A program made the translations under genes and the position numbers. Below are positions 33,237-44,994 of a DNA stretch of 64,000 nt, one piece after another (position 1 is the first letter of the stretch; every line of letters begins with the position of its first letter). Source of the DNA: Trichaptum fuscoviolaceum (lineage: Eukaryota > Basidiomycota > Agaricomycetes > Hymenochaetales > Trichaptaceae); the NCBI GenBank assembly GCA_910574455.1, contig CAJSYZ010000006.1, forward strand, positions 2,160,156-2,224,155, in the 5' to 3' direction. Under the pieces are notes generated by a model. It searched no databases and was not told the origin of the DNA. It saw only the letters and a list, made by a program, of their open reading frames with translations.

Positions 33237-34104
33237 GAGGCCTCAGCGCTAAAGGAGGGGGTACTGTCATGACCCAATCGGCAATCAAAGGAATTAAATA
33301 CCAAAAACCCCGATTAGTCAATCATACCTAATTCCTGGATTTCCCCCTTCGTCCTGGACCTCTTCCCCGATGCCTTGATGGATGGAACACACCCCATGGA
33401 GCTATCATCGGATCACAGAAGGTTTGGAGAAGAAAGGACATCAACTGACGCAGCCGCGATGAGATCGATTATCTCGATCGGATCGCGATTTGGTGCCACG
33501 ATCACATTGTATCAAGATCTGTTGATGGTGTTTCATGTTCAGGAGTTGAAACGGTGGCCACAGGACACTTGGGGATATGTTGTGGCGAAGGATTGAACCG
33601 GAGTTTCAGAACATATGTTTCAGGTTTTGATCTGACTCATTATTGTTCATACGATGACTCATTTACTGAAGGATTACTCATTGATCTTTACAATCCTTGA
33701 TTCTTCGTCATTCCAAGCTACTAATAGGCTATGCCTCTTCGTGTATAAAAGGAGAGCAGTTGTACATAGAGTTCCCCAGAATTGTTAACTACTTTATTTG
33801 CTTGTCAAACATCTGACTACCTGCTCAGTGTTGCTTGTGCACCTCTGACACTATATTTGCCCTTGTGCATCTTTGGGATACCTTGCTATAGGTCATCCCT
33901 AAGTGTCTTCGACTGCTCACAGTATTACCAGTGTAGTGTAGGCTTCAGTTTGTGACGTTCCGATTGAAGTTACGATATCTTGACAAACCGCACATTACGA
34001 CATCTTGCCCTCGCGTTACAAGCTGATCGCTCATAGTTGGAATTATTAAGTGTATACACAACAACGCCTTGTCATCACAAGCACTCACTGGCCGGGCCGT
34101 CACA
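33237..34104 (+). repeat. Polypurine tract and 3' LTR of element D
   Basis: CGAGGCCTCAGCGCTAAAGGAGGGGG precedes TGTCATGACC at 33265. The LTR right end is best placed at GGCCGTCACA (34104): its reverse complement TGTGACGGCC resembles the start, and the next base begins LINE-1 3' UTR sequence. TATAAAA at 33744-33750 is a likely promoter. An alternative end is at 34020 (GCGTTACA). Confidence 0.7.
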
Positions 34105-36352
34105 CTGGGCGTTAACCTGGGTAAAGCACCGTTCTGTCTGGGATTGCTGGTGCCTCATACATAAAAGAGAAGTAAGTTGCATCAGAGATCAAGAGGAGGG
34201 TCTGAAACGTGACCGTTAAAATCATAGAGATCCGGGTCCGTGTCCTGAGTGCGTGGTCCAAGGGCGCGCCGTACGTACACACGAAGGGTCGTTAGGTCCA
34301 TGTCCTGGTCGGTTGGGAGGCCATCTAGCTCCATCATCGCAAATGCAAGGCGGATGGCAGCTGAGGTGCGCTGGGTGGGGCGGTCGAGATGCTTAGTGAA
34401 CTTAAGCCACTTGCGAATCACGTCGATGAGGGGTTCATCTGCCCACTCTGTGTGGTGGGCTGGGAGTGGGGTGCCTTTAGGCCAGACCTTACCAATCCAA
34501 GGGCGGAAAGTCTCGCAGCCACCAAGTATGTGGGCGGCGGTCTGGGCAGGCCAAGGGGGGTGATTGTGCCAACGACAGTAGGTGATCAGGCCGTTTCTGC
34601 GCCTATATTCTGGGCTCATGCGCATCCAGTACGCCCCGAAGGGGCCAGCGCAGCAGAGGACTTGAGCAACTGCTGAAATCTCAGCGCGGGGGTAGGTGTC
34701 CGACATCTCCATGAGTGCGCGCGGACGACGTTTTGGTGGGCCTGTGATTGCCAAGTACTTGTCGGCAGTGGAGGCAGTGGCGTGGGCGAGGTGGTCCTCC
34801 CATTGCTTCTGGGCGTTGAGGGTGTTCTGCTCGCGGAGGGCGGATATCGAAGGAAGGGAAGATGAGGGTGGCAGTTCTGTGGCTTTCTTTGCCTCTTCAT
34901 CAGCCCATTCGTTTCCTGGGACGCCTGAGTGACCCGGGCACCAGTGAAACTTGATTTTGAGATTGGGATGAATGTCCAGCAGGTTGGTGATGCCTGCTTT
35001 CCAAGCGAGTAGTAGGTGGGCGCCAGGTGCTGAGGGCCAGTCACGGACAAGGCGAAGGGCGGTTAGCGAGTCTGACATGAAGGCGATGGACTCCACTTCC
35101 AGGAGGTGGCGGCCGAAGTGAGAGGCGGCCCAAGCTGGAGCAGACGCAAGGGAGAATATCTCAGCGTCAGTGGCAGTGGCGGTTTTGGGGGAAGCGCAGT
35201 GTCTGAAGCCCAAGCGATGATGACTGCGCATAGCGACAATTGCTGAGCCAGACTTGTGCTCAAGTCTGGAGCCGTCTGTGAAGATCTGGACGGAGGTGGT
35301 GGTGCACAGAGAGTTGGCAGATGCGACAAACGCCTGGCGAGTGTCAGTGTCAACGGGACCGGCAGGGATGGCAAATTTGAGGCGTCCGCCAGCAAAGGCA
35401 AGTGGATCCTCCCAGGGAGAGTGTGTGTACGCAGGGACCTGTTGGGCAATCGGGACACGGTCGGCAAGCGAAGAAGAGTACAGGCGTGGTTTTTGTGCTG
35501 CAGGAATAGCACGTCTACCTACAGAATGTGGAGTGCGCCAAAGGCGAAGAGCATGATTAGTTTTAAGATAATTGAAATAAAACTGAAACGGGGGCATAGA
35601 GCAAAGATAGTTGGTGCTTAGCGGTGAAGCGCCTCGGTAGACACCAAGGATCCACCTGCAAGCGGTGTTTTGGACACCCTGTAGACGAGCCACAAGGGTC
35701 TTCTGGCGGGTGCCAGTGTACCAAACCGGCGCAGCCCATGCGAGGACTGTTCTGACGCAGGCTGAGTAAAGCTGGCGAAGGTTGAGGGCGGACATGCCTC
35801 GCTCTGTGTTGGCGAGCAGGCGAATGGCAGCGAGTGTGGAGAGGCCCTTGGAGCACATGCGCTCAACATGGGGTTTGAAAGACAAGGCCGGATCCCACCA
35901 GATCCCCAACCACCGCAGTGGGATGGAGCGCTTAATGAGAGTGTCCTCGTCGAGTTGGACGCCTCGGGAGTCCCAGCCGCAATATCTTTGGCGACGCCCA
36001 GGGGGGTGGAAGTGGAGGAGCTCGGTCTTCGCAGTCTCGATGTTGAGATTGATGTTGTTGAAGTTCGAGTTGAGGTGGTGGTAAGCGCCTACTAAGTTCC
36101 TGCAGTTGGCGGTGACTGATGTGCCGGTGATGGCAATCATGTGGTCATCGACGTATGCTAGGAGCTCGCAGTCAGGGTGGTGGAACCGCTGAATTGCAAT
36201 AGCTGCAAAAAGAGTGGAGAGAATGGGTGAGACTGGGGAGCCCTGAGGCGTCCCAAAGTCCGGTTTGCGGACACTAGGGAGTGTAGTGCCATCAAAAGAG
36301 ATAGCAGCCTCCCGCCCGGTCATGAAAGAAAGGCACCAGTCCGCCATGTCTG
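34105..36352 (-). pseudogene. LINE-1 copy a: ORF2 fragment (RT and RNase H), lacking its 3' terminus
   Basis: Minus strand. ORF2 stop at 34182. It begins (at 36352) just before RT motif B (GTPQGSPVSP), then YVDDHMIAITG, WLGIWWDP, RNase H (IFTDGSRLEHKSG, ATDAEIFSL, FMSDSLTALRL, HWCPGHSGVPGNEWADEE) and a conserved C-terminal region. The 3' UTR starts at 34105 and lacks the last ~280 bp and the poly(A); in the nested model that part lies beyond D. The 5' end joins a plus-strand LINE-2 piece head to head. Confidence 0.9.
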
Positions 36353-36761
36353 CCCACCTACTCCAGTCATGGAAAGCGGGTATCACTAACCTGCTCAACC
36401 TCCATCCCACCCTCAAAATCATGTTTCACTGGTGCCCTGGCCACTCCGGCGTCCCAGGCAACGAATGGGCAGATGATGAAGCAAAGAAGGCAACCAAACT
36501 GCCACCCTCACGCTCACTGCCATCGATTTCCGCCCTCCGCGAGCAGAACACTCTTCCTGCGCAGAAACAGTGGGAGGACCACCTCGCCCATGCCATCGCC
36601 TCTACTGCAGACAAGTACCTTGCAATTAATGGCACACCCTCACGTTGTCCTCGTGCACTCATGCACATGTCCGACAGCCACCCACGCTCTGAGATCTCAG
36701 CAGTAGCTCAGGTACTCTGCTGTGCTGGCCCCTTTGGGGCGTACTGGATGCGCATGAGCGC
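36353..36761 (+). pseudogene. LINE-2 fragment (RNase H part of ORF2)
   Basis: Matches 58948-59356 of the large LINE-2 copy with few differences; encodes HLLQSWKAGITNLLNLHP to the segment GPFGAYWMRMS. It starts abruptly at a head-to-head junction with LINE-1 copy a and ends at the oligo(T) of the next LINE-1 copy, which inserted here. Confidence 0.9.
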
Positions 36762-39700
36762 TTTTTTTTTTTTTTTTTTTTTTGGCTTTATTATTCCTGC
36801 AGCATAGCTAAGTACATGACCTATCTACAACGGAGGCGCCCGTCATCGAGGTAAACTACGAAACTGGGCGGGAGGTGCCCGCCACCGAAGGTGGCGGCTA
36901 AGTGGGCGCACCGCCTATTAAAGAAGGGAAAAGGAAGAGGAGAGATTGGTTTACATATCACCACGCCCATGTCAAGGCGCAGGTGAACCTACACTACAAG
37001 CACAGACGAAGTTTAGAAAAGAGGGCGCGTCCGGGCACAGTACCTGGGCGTTAACCTGGGTAAAGCACCGTTCTGTCTGGGATCGCTGGTGCCTCATACA
37101 TAAAAGAAGTAAGTTGCATCACAGATCAAGAGGAGGGTCTGAAACGTGACCGTTAAAATCATAAAGATCCGGGTCCGTGTCCTGAGTGCGTGGTCCTAGG
37201 GCGCGCCGTACGTACACACGAAGGGTCGTCAGGTCCATGTCCTGGTCGGTTGGGAGGCCATCTAGCTCCATCATCGCAAATGCAAGGCGGATGGCAGCTG
37301 AGGTGCGCTGAGTGGGGCGGTCGAGATGCCTAGTGAACTTAAGCCACTTGCGAATCACGTCGATAAATGGTTCATCTGCCCACTCTGTGTGGTGGGCTGG
37401 GAGTGGGGTGCCTTTGGGCCAGACCTTACCAATCCAAGGGCGGAAAGTCTCGCAACCACCAAGTATGTGGGCGGCGGTCTGGGCAGGCCAAGGGGGGTGA
37501 TTGTGCCAACGACAGTAGGTGATCAGGCCGTTTCTGCGCCTATATTCTGGGCTCATGCGCATCCAGTACGCCCCGAAGGGGCCAGCGCAGCAGAGGACTT
37601 GAGCAACTGCTGAAATCTTAGCGCGGGGGTAGGTGTCCGACATCTCCATGAGTGCGCGCGGACGACGTTTTGGTGGGCCTGTGATTGCCAAGTACTTGTC
37701 GGCAGTTGAGGCAGTAGCATGGGCGAGGTGAGCCTCCCATTGCTTCTGGGCGTTGAGGGTGTTCTGCTTGCGGAGGGCGGATATCAAAGGAAGGGAGGAT
37801 GAGGGTGGCAGTTCTGTGGCTTTCTTTGCCTCTTCATCAGCCCATTCGTTTCCTGGGACGCCTGAGTGGCCCGGGCACCAGTGAAACTCGATTTTGAGGT
37901 TGGGATGAATGTCCAGCAGGTTGGTGATACCTGCTTTCCAAGCGAGTAGTAAGTGGGCGCCAGGTGCTGATGGCCAGTCGCGGACGAGGCGAAGGGCGGT
38001 TAGCGAGTCTGACATGAAGACGATGGACTCCACTTCCAGGAGGTGGCGGCCGAAATGAGAGGCGGCCCAAGCTGGAGCAGACGCAAGGGAGAAGATCTCA
38101 GCGTCAGTGGCAGTGGCGATTTTGGGGGAAGCGCAGTGTCTGAAGCCCAAGCGATGATGACCGCGCATAGCGACAATTGCTGAGCCAGACTTGTGCTCGA
38201 GTCTGGAGCCGTCCGTGAAGATCTGGACGGAGGTTGTGGTGCACAGAGAGTTGGCAGATGCGACAAACGCCTGGCGAGTGTCAGTGTCAACGGGACCGGC
38301 AGGGATGGCAAATTTGAGGCATCCTCCAGCAAAGGCAAGTGGATCCTCCCAGGGAGAGTGTGTGTACGCAGGGACCTGTTGGGCAATCGGGACACGGTCG
38401 GCAAGCGAAGAAGAGTACAGGCGTGGTTTTTGTGCTGCAGGAATAGCACGTCTACCTACAGAATGAGGAGTGCGCCAAAGGCGAAGAGCATGATTAGTTT
38501 TAAGATAATTGAAATAAAACTGAAACGGGGGCATAGAGCAAAGATAATTGGTGCTTAGCGGTGAAGCGCCTCGGTAAACACCAAGGATCCACCTGCAAGC
38601 GGTGTTTTGGACGCCCTGTAGACGAGCCACAAGGGTCTTCTGGCGGGTGCCAGTGTACCAAACCGGCGCAGCCCATGCGAGGACTGTTCTGACGCAGGCT
38701 GAGTAGAGCTGGCGAAGGTTGAGGGCGGACATGCCTCGCTCTGTGTTGGCGAGCAGGCGAATGGCAGCGAGTGTGGAGAGGCCCTTGGAGCGCATGCGCT
38801 CAACATGGGGTTTGAAAGACAAGGCCGGATCCCACCAGATCCCCAACCACCGAAGTGGGATGGAGGGCTTAATGAGAGTGTCCTCGTCGAGTTGGACGCC
38901 CCGGGAGTCCCAGCCGCGATATCTTTGGCGACGCCCAGGGGGGTGGAAGTGGAGGAGCTCGGTCTTCGCAGTCTTGATGTTGAGATTGATGTCGTTGAAG
39001 CTCGAGTTGAGGTGGTGGTAAGCGCCTACTAAGTTCCTGCAGTTGGCGGTGACTGATGTGCCCGTGATGGCAATCATGTGGTCATCGACGTATGCTAGGA
39101 GCTCGCAGTCGGGGTGGTGGAACCGCTGAATCGCAATTGCTGCAAAAAGAGTGGAGAGAATGGGTGAGACTGGGGAGCCCTGAGGCGTCCCAAAGTCCGG
39201 TTTACGGACGCTAGGGAGTGTAGTGCCATCAAAAGAGATAGCAGCCTCCCGCCCGGTCATGAAAGAAAGGCACCAGTCCGCCATGTCTGGCGAACAACCT
39301 AACTCCAGGAGCCGGTGGTGGAGGTGTTGTGGATGGACCGAGTCAAAGAAGCCTTGTATGTCCACCGCTAGGACAGAACACACTTTGTCTTCTGACTGGG
39401 CTTTCTCCACAATCTGTAAAAGGTGTTGGGCGGCGTCGTAGACAGAATGCCCTTGACGACCGCCATACTGGTTTGGGGGAAGCCAGTTCTGGGTGTTAGC
39501 CAGAAACTGGAGACGGTTAGCAATGATCTTCTCAAGGAGTTTCCCTAAGGTCTCCTCAAGAGTAATCGGTCTGTAGGACCGCGGAGAAAATTGGTCCTTC
39601 TTGTTTGGCTTCCTGAGCATTACTACCTTTGTTATCCGCCAGCACGCTGGGTGGTGGCCCAAGCGCAGACAGTCGTTGAACAAAGATAGCACCTCCTTAG

Positions 39701-40622
39701 CGAAGGATCCAATCACCCATTTGAGGGGACGGTATCCAACGCCCGAGGGGCCAGGAGCAGACAAGTTGGAAGTGCCGGCCAGGGCGTCCATAAGCTCTTT
39801 CATGAGTATTGGAGGCGCCGCTGCAGAAGGTGGGGGCAGCGGGCGTAAGCCCGCTGCTGGAAGTGGAGGGGGAGGAGGAAAGTAGGTAGAATGAAACAAC
39901 TCAGCTTTCTCCTGCTCAGTGGTGGTGAAGGTGCCGTCTGGTTTCCGCAGCGAAGGCACAGGAGTAGGGCGGATACCGAGGCCGCGCTTGGCCCAGCTCC
40001 AGATATTGGTGGAATTGGCGTCTTTCACCTGTTCTGCATAGAACACGCGACGCGCTGCTCTGGTGGTGGCTTTGAAGGCGCGTTTAGCAGCGGCGCGCAA
40101 ACGGGTGGTAGGGGCGTCCTTAATTGCCGCGAGAGAGGATGAGCACTCAGGGGACCACCATGGGACCTCTGTCTTGGAGCGCTTTCTGGGTTTAGTCATT
40201 GATTCCATCGCCGCCACCATTGCAGATTGAATGGCTTTGGCTTTGGCATCTAGTTCAGCCTTGTCTGACGCAGGAAGCGCAAACGCCTCATGCAGCAAGG
40301 GGAAGGCAGTAGCACACCACGCCTCTCTGTCATCATTAGACAGTCTGGGGGGCCGTGGAAGGTGGACGAACGGTCCAACTGGCACCTCCCATGTGAGTAG
40401 GGTGTGGTCTGAGAGAGCAGAGTGGGAGCTGGTGAATGTATCCATCACCTGCTCTGGTGGGATATTGGGCGCAGTCCAAACCATATCAATCGGGCAACGC
40501 GGCCCATCTTTACCCGGACGAGTGTCCACATCTGGGTGATGGGCAGGCTCATGTCCATGCTCTCGGAAGAAGTCATCCAAGGGTTTCCCCCTGTTTGACT
40601 CGGCATTGGAACATGGCAACTC
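36762..40622 (-). mobile_element. LINE-1 copy b, 5' truncated
   Basis: Oligo(T) 36762-36783 marks the 3' poly(A) end; the 3' UTR includes the GCCGCCACC...GGTGGCGG hairpin (36879-36897). ORF2 (37119-40619) lacks only the first part of the endonuclease. The 5' end stops at 40622, where the oligo(T) of copy c follows directly. Tad1/I-like non-LTR retrotransposon, mobilised by target-primed reverse transcription. Confidence 0.92.
37119..40619 (-). CDS. LINE-1 copy b ORF2 (partial APE, RT, RNase H)
   Basis: About 1166 residues, open throughout. Late endonuclease motifs (DMVWTAPNIPPEQ, SDHTLLTW); RT: LRKPNKKDQFSPRSYRPI, ALAVDIQGFFDSVHP-type motif A, GTPQGSPVSP, YVDDHMIAITG, LRWLGIWWDP; RNase H: TDGSRLEH, DAEIFSL, SDSLTAL, HWCPGHSG; and a C-terminal WH-X5-W segment with QTAAHILGGCETF (a possible zinc-binding region). 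The catalytic start of APE is missing, so the copy cannot move on its own. Intact reading suggests recent insertion. Confidence 0.92.
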   Translation of the reverse strand: MPCSNAESNRGKPLDDFFREHGHEPAHHPDVDTRPGKDGPRCPIDMVWTAPNIPPEQVMDTFTSSHSALSDHTLLTWEVPVGPFVHLPRPPRLSNDDREAWCATAFPLLHEAFALPASDKAELDAKAKAIQSAMVAAMESMTKPRKRSKTEVPWWSPECSSSLAAIKDAPTTRLRAAAKRAFKATTRAARRVFYAEQVKDANSTNIWSWAKRGLGIRPTPVPSLRKPDGTFTTTEQEKAELFHSTYFPPPPPLPAAGLRPLPPPSAAAPPILMKELMDALAGTSNLSAPGPSGVGYRPLKWVIGSFAKEVLSLFNDCLRLGHHPACWRITKVVMLRKPNKKDQFSPRSYRPITLEETLGKLLEKIIANRLQFLANTQNWLPPNQYGGRQGHSVYDAAQHLLQIVEKAQSEDKVCSVLAVDIQGFFDSVHPQHLHHRLLELGCSPDMADWCLSFMTGREAAISFDGTTLPSVRKPDFGTPQGSPVSPILSTLFAAIAIQRFHHPDCELLAYVDDHMIAITGTSVTANCRNLVGAYHHLNSSFNDINLNIKTAKTELLHFHPPGRRQRYRGWDSRGVQLDEDTLIKPSIPLRWLGIWWDPALSFKPHVERMRSKGLSTLAAIRLLANTERGMSALNLRQLYSACVRTVLAWAAPVWYTGTRQKTLVARLQGVQNTACRWILGVYRGASPLSTNYLCSMPPFQFYFNYLKTNHALRLWRTPHSVGRRAIPAAQKPRLYSSSLADRVPIAQQVPAYTHSPWEDPLAFAGGCLKFAIPAGPVDTDTRQAFVASANSLCTTTSVQIFTDGSRLEHKSGSAIVAMRGHHRLGFRHCASPKIATATDAEIFSLASAPAWAASHFGRHLLEVESIVFMSDSLTALRLVRDWPSAPGAHLLLAWKAGITNLLDIHPNLKIEFHWCPGHSGVPGNEWADEEAKKATELPPSSSLPLISALRKQNTLNAQKQWEAHLAHATASTADKYLAITGPPKRRPRALMEMSDTYPRAKISAVAQVLCCAGPFGAYWMRMSPEYRRRNGLITYCRWHNHPPWPAQTAAHILGGCETFRPWIGKVWPKGTPLPAHHTEWADEPFIDVIRKWLKFTRHLDRPTQRTSAAIRLAFAMMELDGLPTDQDMDLTTLRVYVRRALGPRTQDTDPDLYDFNGHVSDPPLDL

Positions 40623-40743
40623 TTTTTTTTTTTTTTTTTTTTTTTTTTGGCTTTATTATTCCTGCAGCATAGCTAAGTACATGACCTATCTACGACGGAG
40701 GCGCCCGTCATCGAGGTAAACTACGAAACTGGGCGGGAGGTGC

Positions 40744-40762
40744 CCGCCACCGGAGGTGGCGG
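40744..40762 (-). promoter_or_regulatory. LINE 3' UTR hairpin (copy c; also 36879, 50690, 59957, 62285)
   Basis: Stem CCGCCACC / GGTGGCGG of 8 bp. The RNA-sense loop is TTC in copies b, d and z and TCC here. LINE-2 at 59957-59975 has CCGCCGCC TTC GGCGGCGG: the A-U pair is replaced by G-C on both sides. Likely recognised by the element's own RT, as known for other stringent LINEs (inference). Confidence 0.75.
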
Positions 40763-40985
40763 CTAAGTGGGCGCACCGCCTATTAAAGAGGGGAAGAGGA
40801 AGAGGAGAGATTGGTTTACATATCACCACGCCCATGTCAAGGCGCAGGTGAACCTACACTACAAGCACAAACGAGGTTTAGAAAAGAGGGCGCGTCCGGG
40901 CACAGTACCTGGGCGTTAACCTGGGTAAAGCACCTTTCTGTCTGGGATCGCTGGTGCCTCATACATAACAAAGAAGTAAGTTGCA

Positions 40986-43900
40986 TCAAAGATCAAGAGG
41001 AGGGTCTGAAACGTGACCGTTAAAATCATAAAGATCCGGGTCCGTGTCCTGAGTGCGTGGTCCAAGGGCGCGTCGTACGTACACACGAAGGGTCGTCAGG
41101 TCCATGTCCTGGTCGGTTGGGAGGCCATCTAGCTCCATCATCGCAAATGCAAGGCGGATGGCAGCTGAGGTGCGCTGAGTGGGGCGGTCGAGATGCTTAG
41201 TGAACTTAAGCCACTTGCGAATCACGTCGATAAGAGGTTCGTCTGCCCACTCTGTGTGGTGGGCTGGGAGTGGGGTGCCTTTAGGCCAGACCTTACCAAT
41301 CCAAGGGCGGAAAGTCTCGCAGCCACCAAGTATGTGGGCGGCGGTCTGGGCAGGCCAAGGGGGGTGATTGTGCCAACGACAGTAGGTGATCAGGCCGTTT
41401 CTGCGCCTATATTCTGGGCTCATGCGCATCCAGTACGCCCCGAAGGGGCCAGCGCAGCAGAGAACTTGAGCAACTGCTGAAATCTCAGTGCGGGGGTAGG
41501 TGTCCGACATCTCCATGAGTGCGCGCGGACGACGTTTTGGTGGGCCTGTGATTGCCAAGTACTTGTTGGCAGTGGAGGCAGTGGCGTGGGCGAGGTGGTC
41601 CTCCCATTGCTTCTGGGCGTTGAGGGTGTTCTGCTCGCGGAGGGCGGATATCGAAGGAAGGGAAGATGAGGGTGGCAGTTCTGTGGCTTTCTTTGCCTCT
41701 TCATCAGCCCATTCGTTTCCTGGGACGCCTGAGTGGCCCGGGCACCAGTGAAACTCGATTTTGAGATTGGGGTGAATGTCCAGCAGGTTGGTGATACCTG
41801 CTTTCCAAGCGAGTAGTAAGTGGGCGCCAGGTGCTGAAGGCCAGTCGCGGACAAGGCGAAGGGCGGTGAGCGAATCTGACATGAAGACGATGGACTCCAC
41901 TTCCAGGAGGTGGCGGCCGAAGTGAGAGGCGGCCCAAGCTGGAGCAGACGCAAGGGAGAAGATCTCAGCGTCAGTGGCAGTGGCGATTTTGGGGGAAGCG
42001 CAGTGTCTGAAGCCCAAGCGATGGTGACCGCGCATAGCGACAATTGCTGAGCCAGACTTGTGCTCGAGTCTGGAGCCGTCTGTGAAGATCTGGACGGAGG
42101 TGGTGGTGCACAGAGAGTTGGCAGATGCGACAAACGCCTGGCGAGTGTCAGTGTCAACGGGACCGGCAGGGATGGCAAACTTGAGGCGTCCTCCAGCAAA
42201 AGCAAGTGGATCCTCCCAGGGAGAGTGTGTGTACGCAGGGACCTGTTGGGCAATCGGGACACGGTCGGCAAGCGAAGAAGAGTACAGGCGTGGTTTTTGT
42301 GCTGCAGGAATAGCACGTCTACCTACGGAATGGGGAGTGCGCCAAAGGCGAAGAGCATGATTAGTTTTAAGATAATTGAAATAAAACTGAAACGGGGGCA
42401 TAGAGCAAAGATAATTCGTGCTTAGCGGTGAAGCGCCTCGGTAAACACCAAGGATCCACCTGCAAGCGGTGTTTTGGACGCCCTGTAGACGAGCCACAAG
42501 GGTCTTCTGGCGGGTGCCAGTGTACCAAACCGGCGCAGCCCATGCGAGGACTGTTCTGACGCAGGCGGAGTAAAGCTGGCGAAGGTTGAGGGCGGACATG
42601 CCTCGCTCTGTGTTGGCGAGCAGGCGAATGGCGGCGAGTGTGGAGAGGCCCTTGGAGCGCATGCGCTCAACATGGGGTTTGAAAGACAAGGCCGGATCCC
42701 ACCAGATCCCCAACCACCGAAGTGGGATGGAGGGCTTGATGAGAGTGTCCTCGTCGAGTTGGACGCCCCGGGAGTCCCAGCCGCGATATCTTTGGCGACG
42801 CCCAGGGGGGTGGAAGTGGAGGAGCTCGGTCTTCGCAGTCTCGATGTTGAGATTGATGTCGTTGAAGTTCGAGTTGAGGTGGTGGTAAGCGCCTACTAAG
42901 TTCCTGCAGTTGGCGGTGACTGATGAGCCAGTGATGGCAATCATGTGGTCGTCGACGTATGCAAGGAGCTCGCAGTCAGGGTGGCGGAACCGCTGAATCG
43001 CAATAGCTGCAAAAAGAGTGGAGAGAATAGGTGAGACTGGGGAGCCCTGAGGCGTCCCAAAGTCCGGTTTACGGACACTAGGGAGTGTGGTGCCATCAAA
43101 AGAGATAGCAGCCTCCCGCCCGGTCATGAAAGAAAGGCACCAGTTTGCCATGTCTGGCGAACAACCTAACTCCAAGAGCCGGTGGTGGAGATGTTGTGGA
43201 TGAACCGAGTCAAAGAAGCCTTGTATGTCCACCGCTAGGACAGAACACACTTTGTCTTCCGACTGGGCTTTCTCCACAATCTGTAAAAGGCGTTGGGCGG
43301 CATCGTAGACAGAGTGCCCTTGACGCCCGCCGTACTGGTTTGGGGGAAGCCAGTTCTGGGTGTTAGCCAGAAACTGGAGACGGTTAGCAATGATCTTCTC
43401 AAGGAGTTTCCCTAAGGTCTCCTCAAGAGTAATCGGTCTGTAGGACCGAGGAGAAAATTGGTCCTTCTTGTTTGGCTTCCTGAGCATTACTACCTTTGTT
43501 ATCTGCCAGCACGCTGGGTGGTGGCCCAAGCGCAGACAGTCGTTGAACAAAGATAGCACCTCCTTAGCGAAGGATCCAATCACCCATTTGAGGGGACGGT
43601 ATCCGACGCCCGAGGGGCCAGGAGCAGACAAGTTGGAAGTGCCGGCCAGGGCGTCCATAAGCTCTTTTATGAGTATGGGAGGCGCCGCTGCAGAAGGTGG
43701 GGGCAGCGGGCGTAAGCCCGCTGCTGGAAGTGGTGGGGGAGGAGGAAAGTAGGTAGAATGGAACAACTCAGCTTTCTCCTGCTCAGTGGTGGTGAAGGTG
43801 CCGTCTGGTTTCCTCAGCGATGGCACAGGAGTGGGACGGATGCCAAGGCCACGCTTGGCCCAGCTCCAGATGTTGGTGGAATTGGCGTCTTTGACCTGTT

Positions 43901-44994
43901 CTGCATAGAACACGCGACGCGCTGCTCTGGTGGTGGCTTTGAAGGCGCGTTTAGCAGCGGTGCGCAAACGGGCGGTAGGGGCGTCCTTAATTGCCGCGAG
44001 TGAGGATGAGCACTCAGGGGACCACCATGGGACCTCTGTCTTGGAGCGCTTTCTGGGTTTAGTCATTGATTCCATCGCCGCCACCATTGCAGATTGAATG
44101 GCTTTGGCTTTGGCATCTAGTTCAGCCTTGTCTGACGCAGGAAGCGCAAACGCCTCATGCAGCAAGGGGAAGGCAGTAGCACACCATGCCTCTCTGTCGT
44201 CATTTGACAGTCTGGGGGGCCGTGGAAGGTGGACGAATGGTCCAACTGGCACCTCCCATGTGAGTAGGGTGTGGTCTGAGAGAGCGGAGTGGGAGCTGGT
44301 GAATGTGTCCATCACCTGCTCTGGTGGGATATTGGGCGCAGTCCAAACCATGTCGATCGGACAACGCGGCCCATCTTTACCCGGACGAGTGTCAACATCT
44401 GGGTGATGGGCAGGCTCATGTCCATGCTCTCGGAAGAAGTCATCCAAGGGTTGCCCCCTGTTTGACTCGGCATTGGAACATGGCAACTCTGACCAGGAAC
44501 GATGCCGGCGATTGAAGTCGCCAGCGATCGTTAGGGAAGCGGCTATTGCCGGGGTGAGACTGAAGAGAAACGACTCACCTGGGTAAGTGGGGGTTGGGGC
44601 TACCCTCCCTGGCGCCTGCTGGCCATAGTAATTGCAGAGGCGGACAGTGTGGGTAGAGCGAACCTCAATAGTCAGGACATCAGTGCCATGTGACGCTGCA
44701 CCGACGATAGACCATGAGTGTGTTGGGAGGGACCGTGAAACGTAAGTAACCACTCGCGGACGAGTGGCCGGTGGGGAGGCAGGGGACGTAACCTGGAATA
44801 GAGGGGACATTGAAGACGTCATCTCCATCTGGGTTAGTCAATGAGGGTTGGGTACCAATCTTGTACCAGGGCGGTTCCTGGATAAGTAGAAGGTGTGGGG
44901 GACGGGGATTGTTAGCAAGAAGAGGAAAAAGAGAATGAATTGCTGCTAATGAGTGGGCAGCATTCCACTGAAGGACACGAAGTGTGTCAATCAT
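40986..44994 (-). pseudogene. LINE-1 copy c ORF2 (APE-RT-RNase H), one frameshift
   Basis: ATG at 44994 overlaps the ORF1 stop (ATGA). Without the defect it is 1335 residues. APE endonuclease: LQWNAAHS, LLIQEPPW, GDFNRRHRSW, SDHTLLTW; RT with DIQGFFDSV, PQGSPVSP, YVDD; RNase H with TDGS, AEIFS, SDSLT, HWCPGHSG. The G run at 44773-44776 has four bases against three in copy d, which shifts the frame after PGYVPCLP; the downstream frame is open to 40986. The enzyme nicks target DNA and reverse-transcribes LINE RNA at the nick. Confidence 0.93.

Larger units (their letters stand above)
25792..34104 (+). mobile_element. Gypsy element D, 3' half, with captured antisense gene insert
   Basis: Begins inside the RT palm ([10 protein letters not shown]) exactly at the end of B's LTR; the first half (LTR, gag, protease) must lie on the far side of B, outside the window. 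It continues through IR-2 to the end of Pol (31428), a 1.8-kb insert on the opposite strand, a purine tract and a 3' LTR (33265-34104). The adjacent LINE-1 lacks its 3' end, so D probably landed in that LINE's 3' UTR. Confidence 0.82.

Noticed and set aside
33265..34020. D LTR ending at GCGTTACA
   Set aside because: Possible, but the end at 34104 gives better inverted termini and abuts recognisable LINE sequence.
34105..34181. 3'-truncated LINE-1 as an unusual integration product
   Set aside because: The truncation coincides with the end of D's LTR, so interruption by D explains it more simply.
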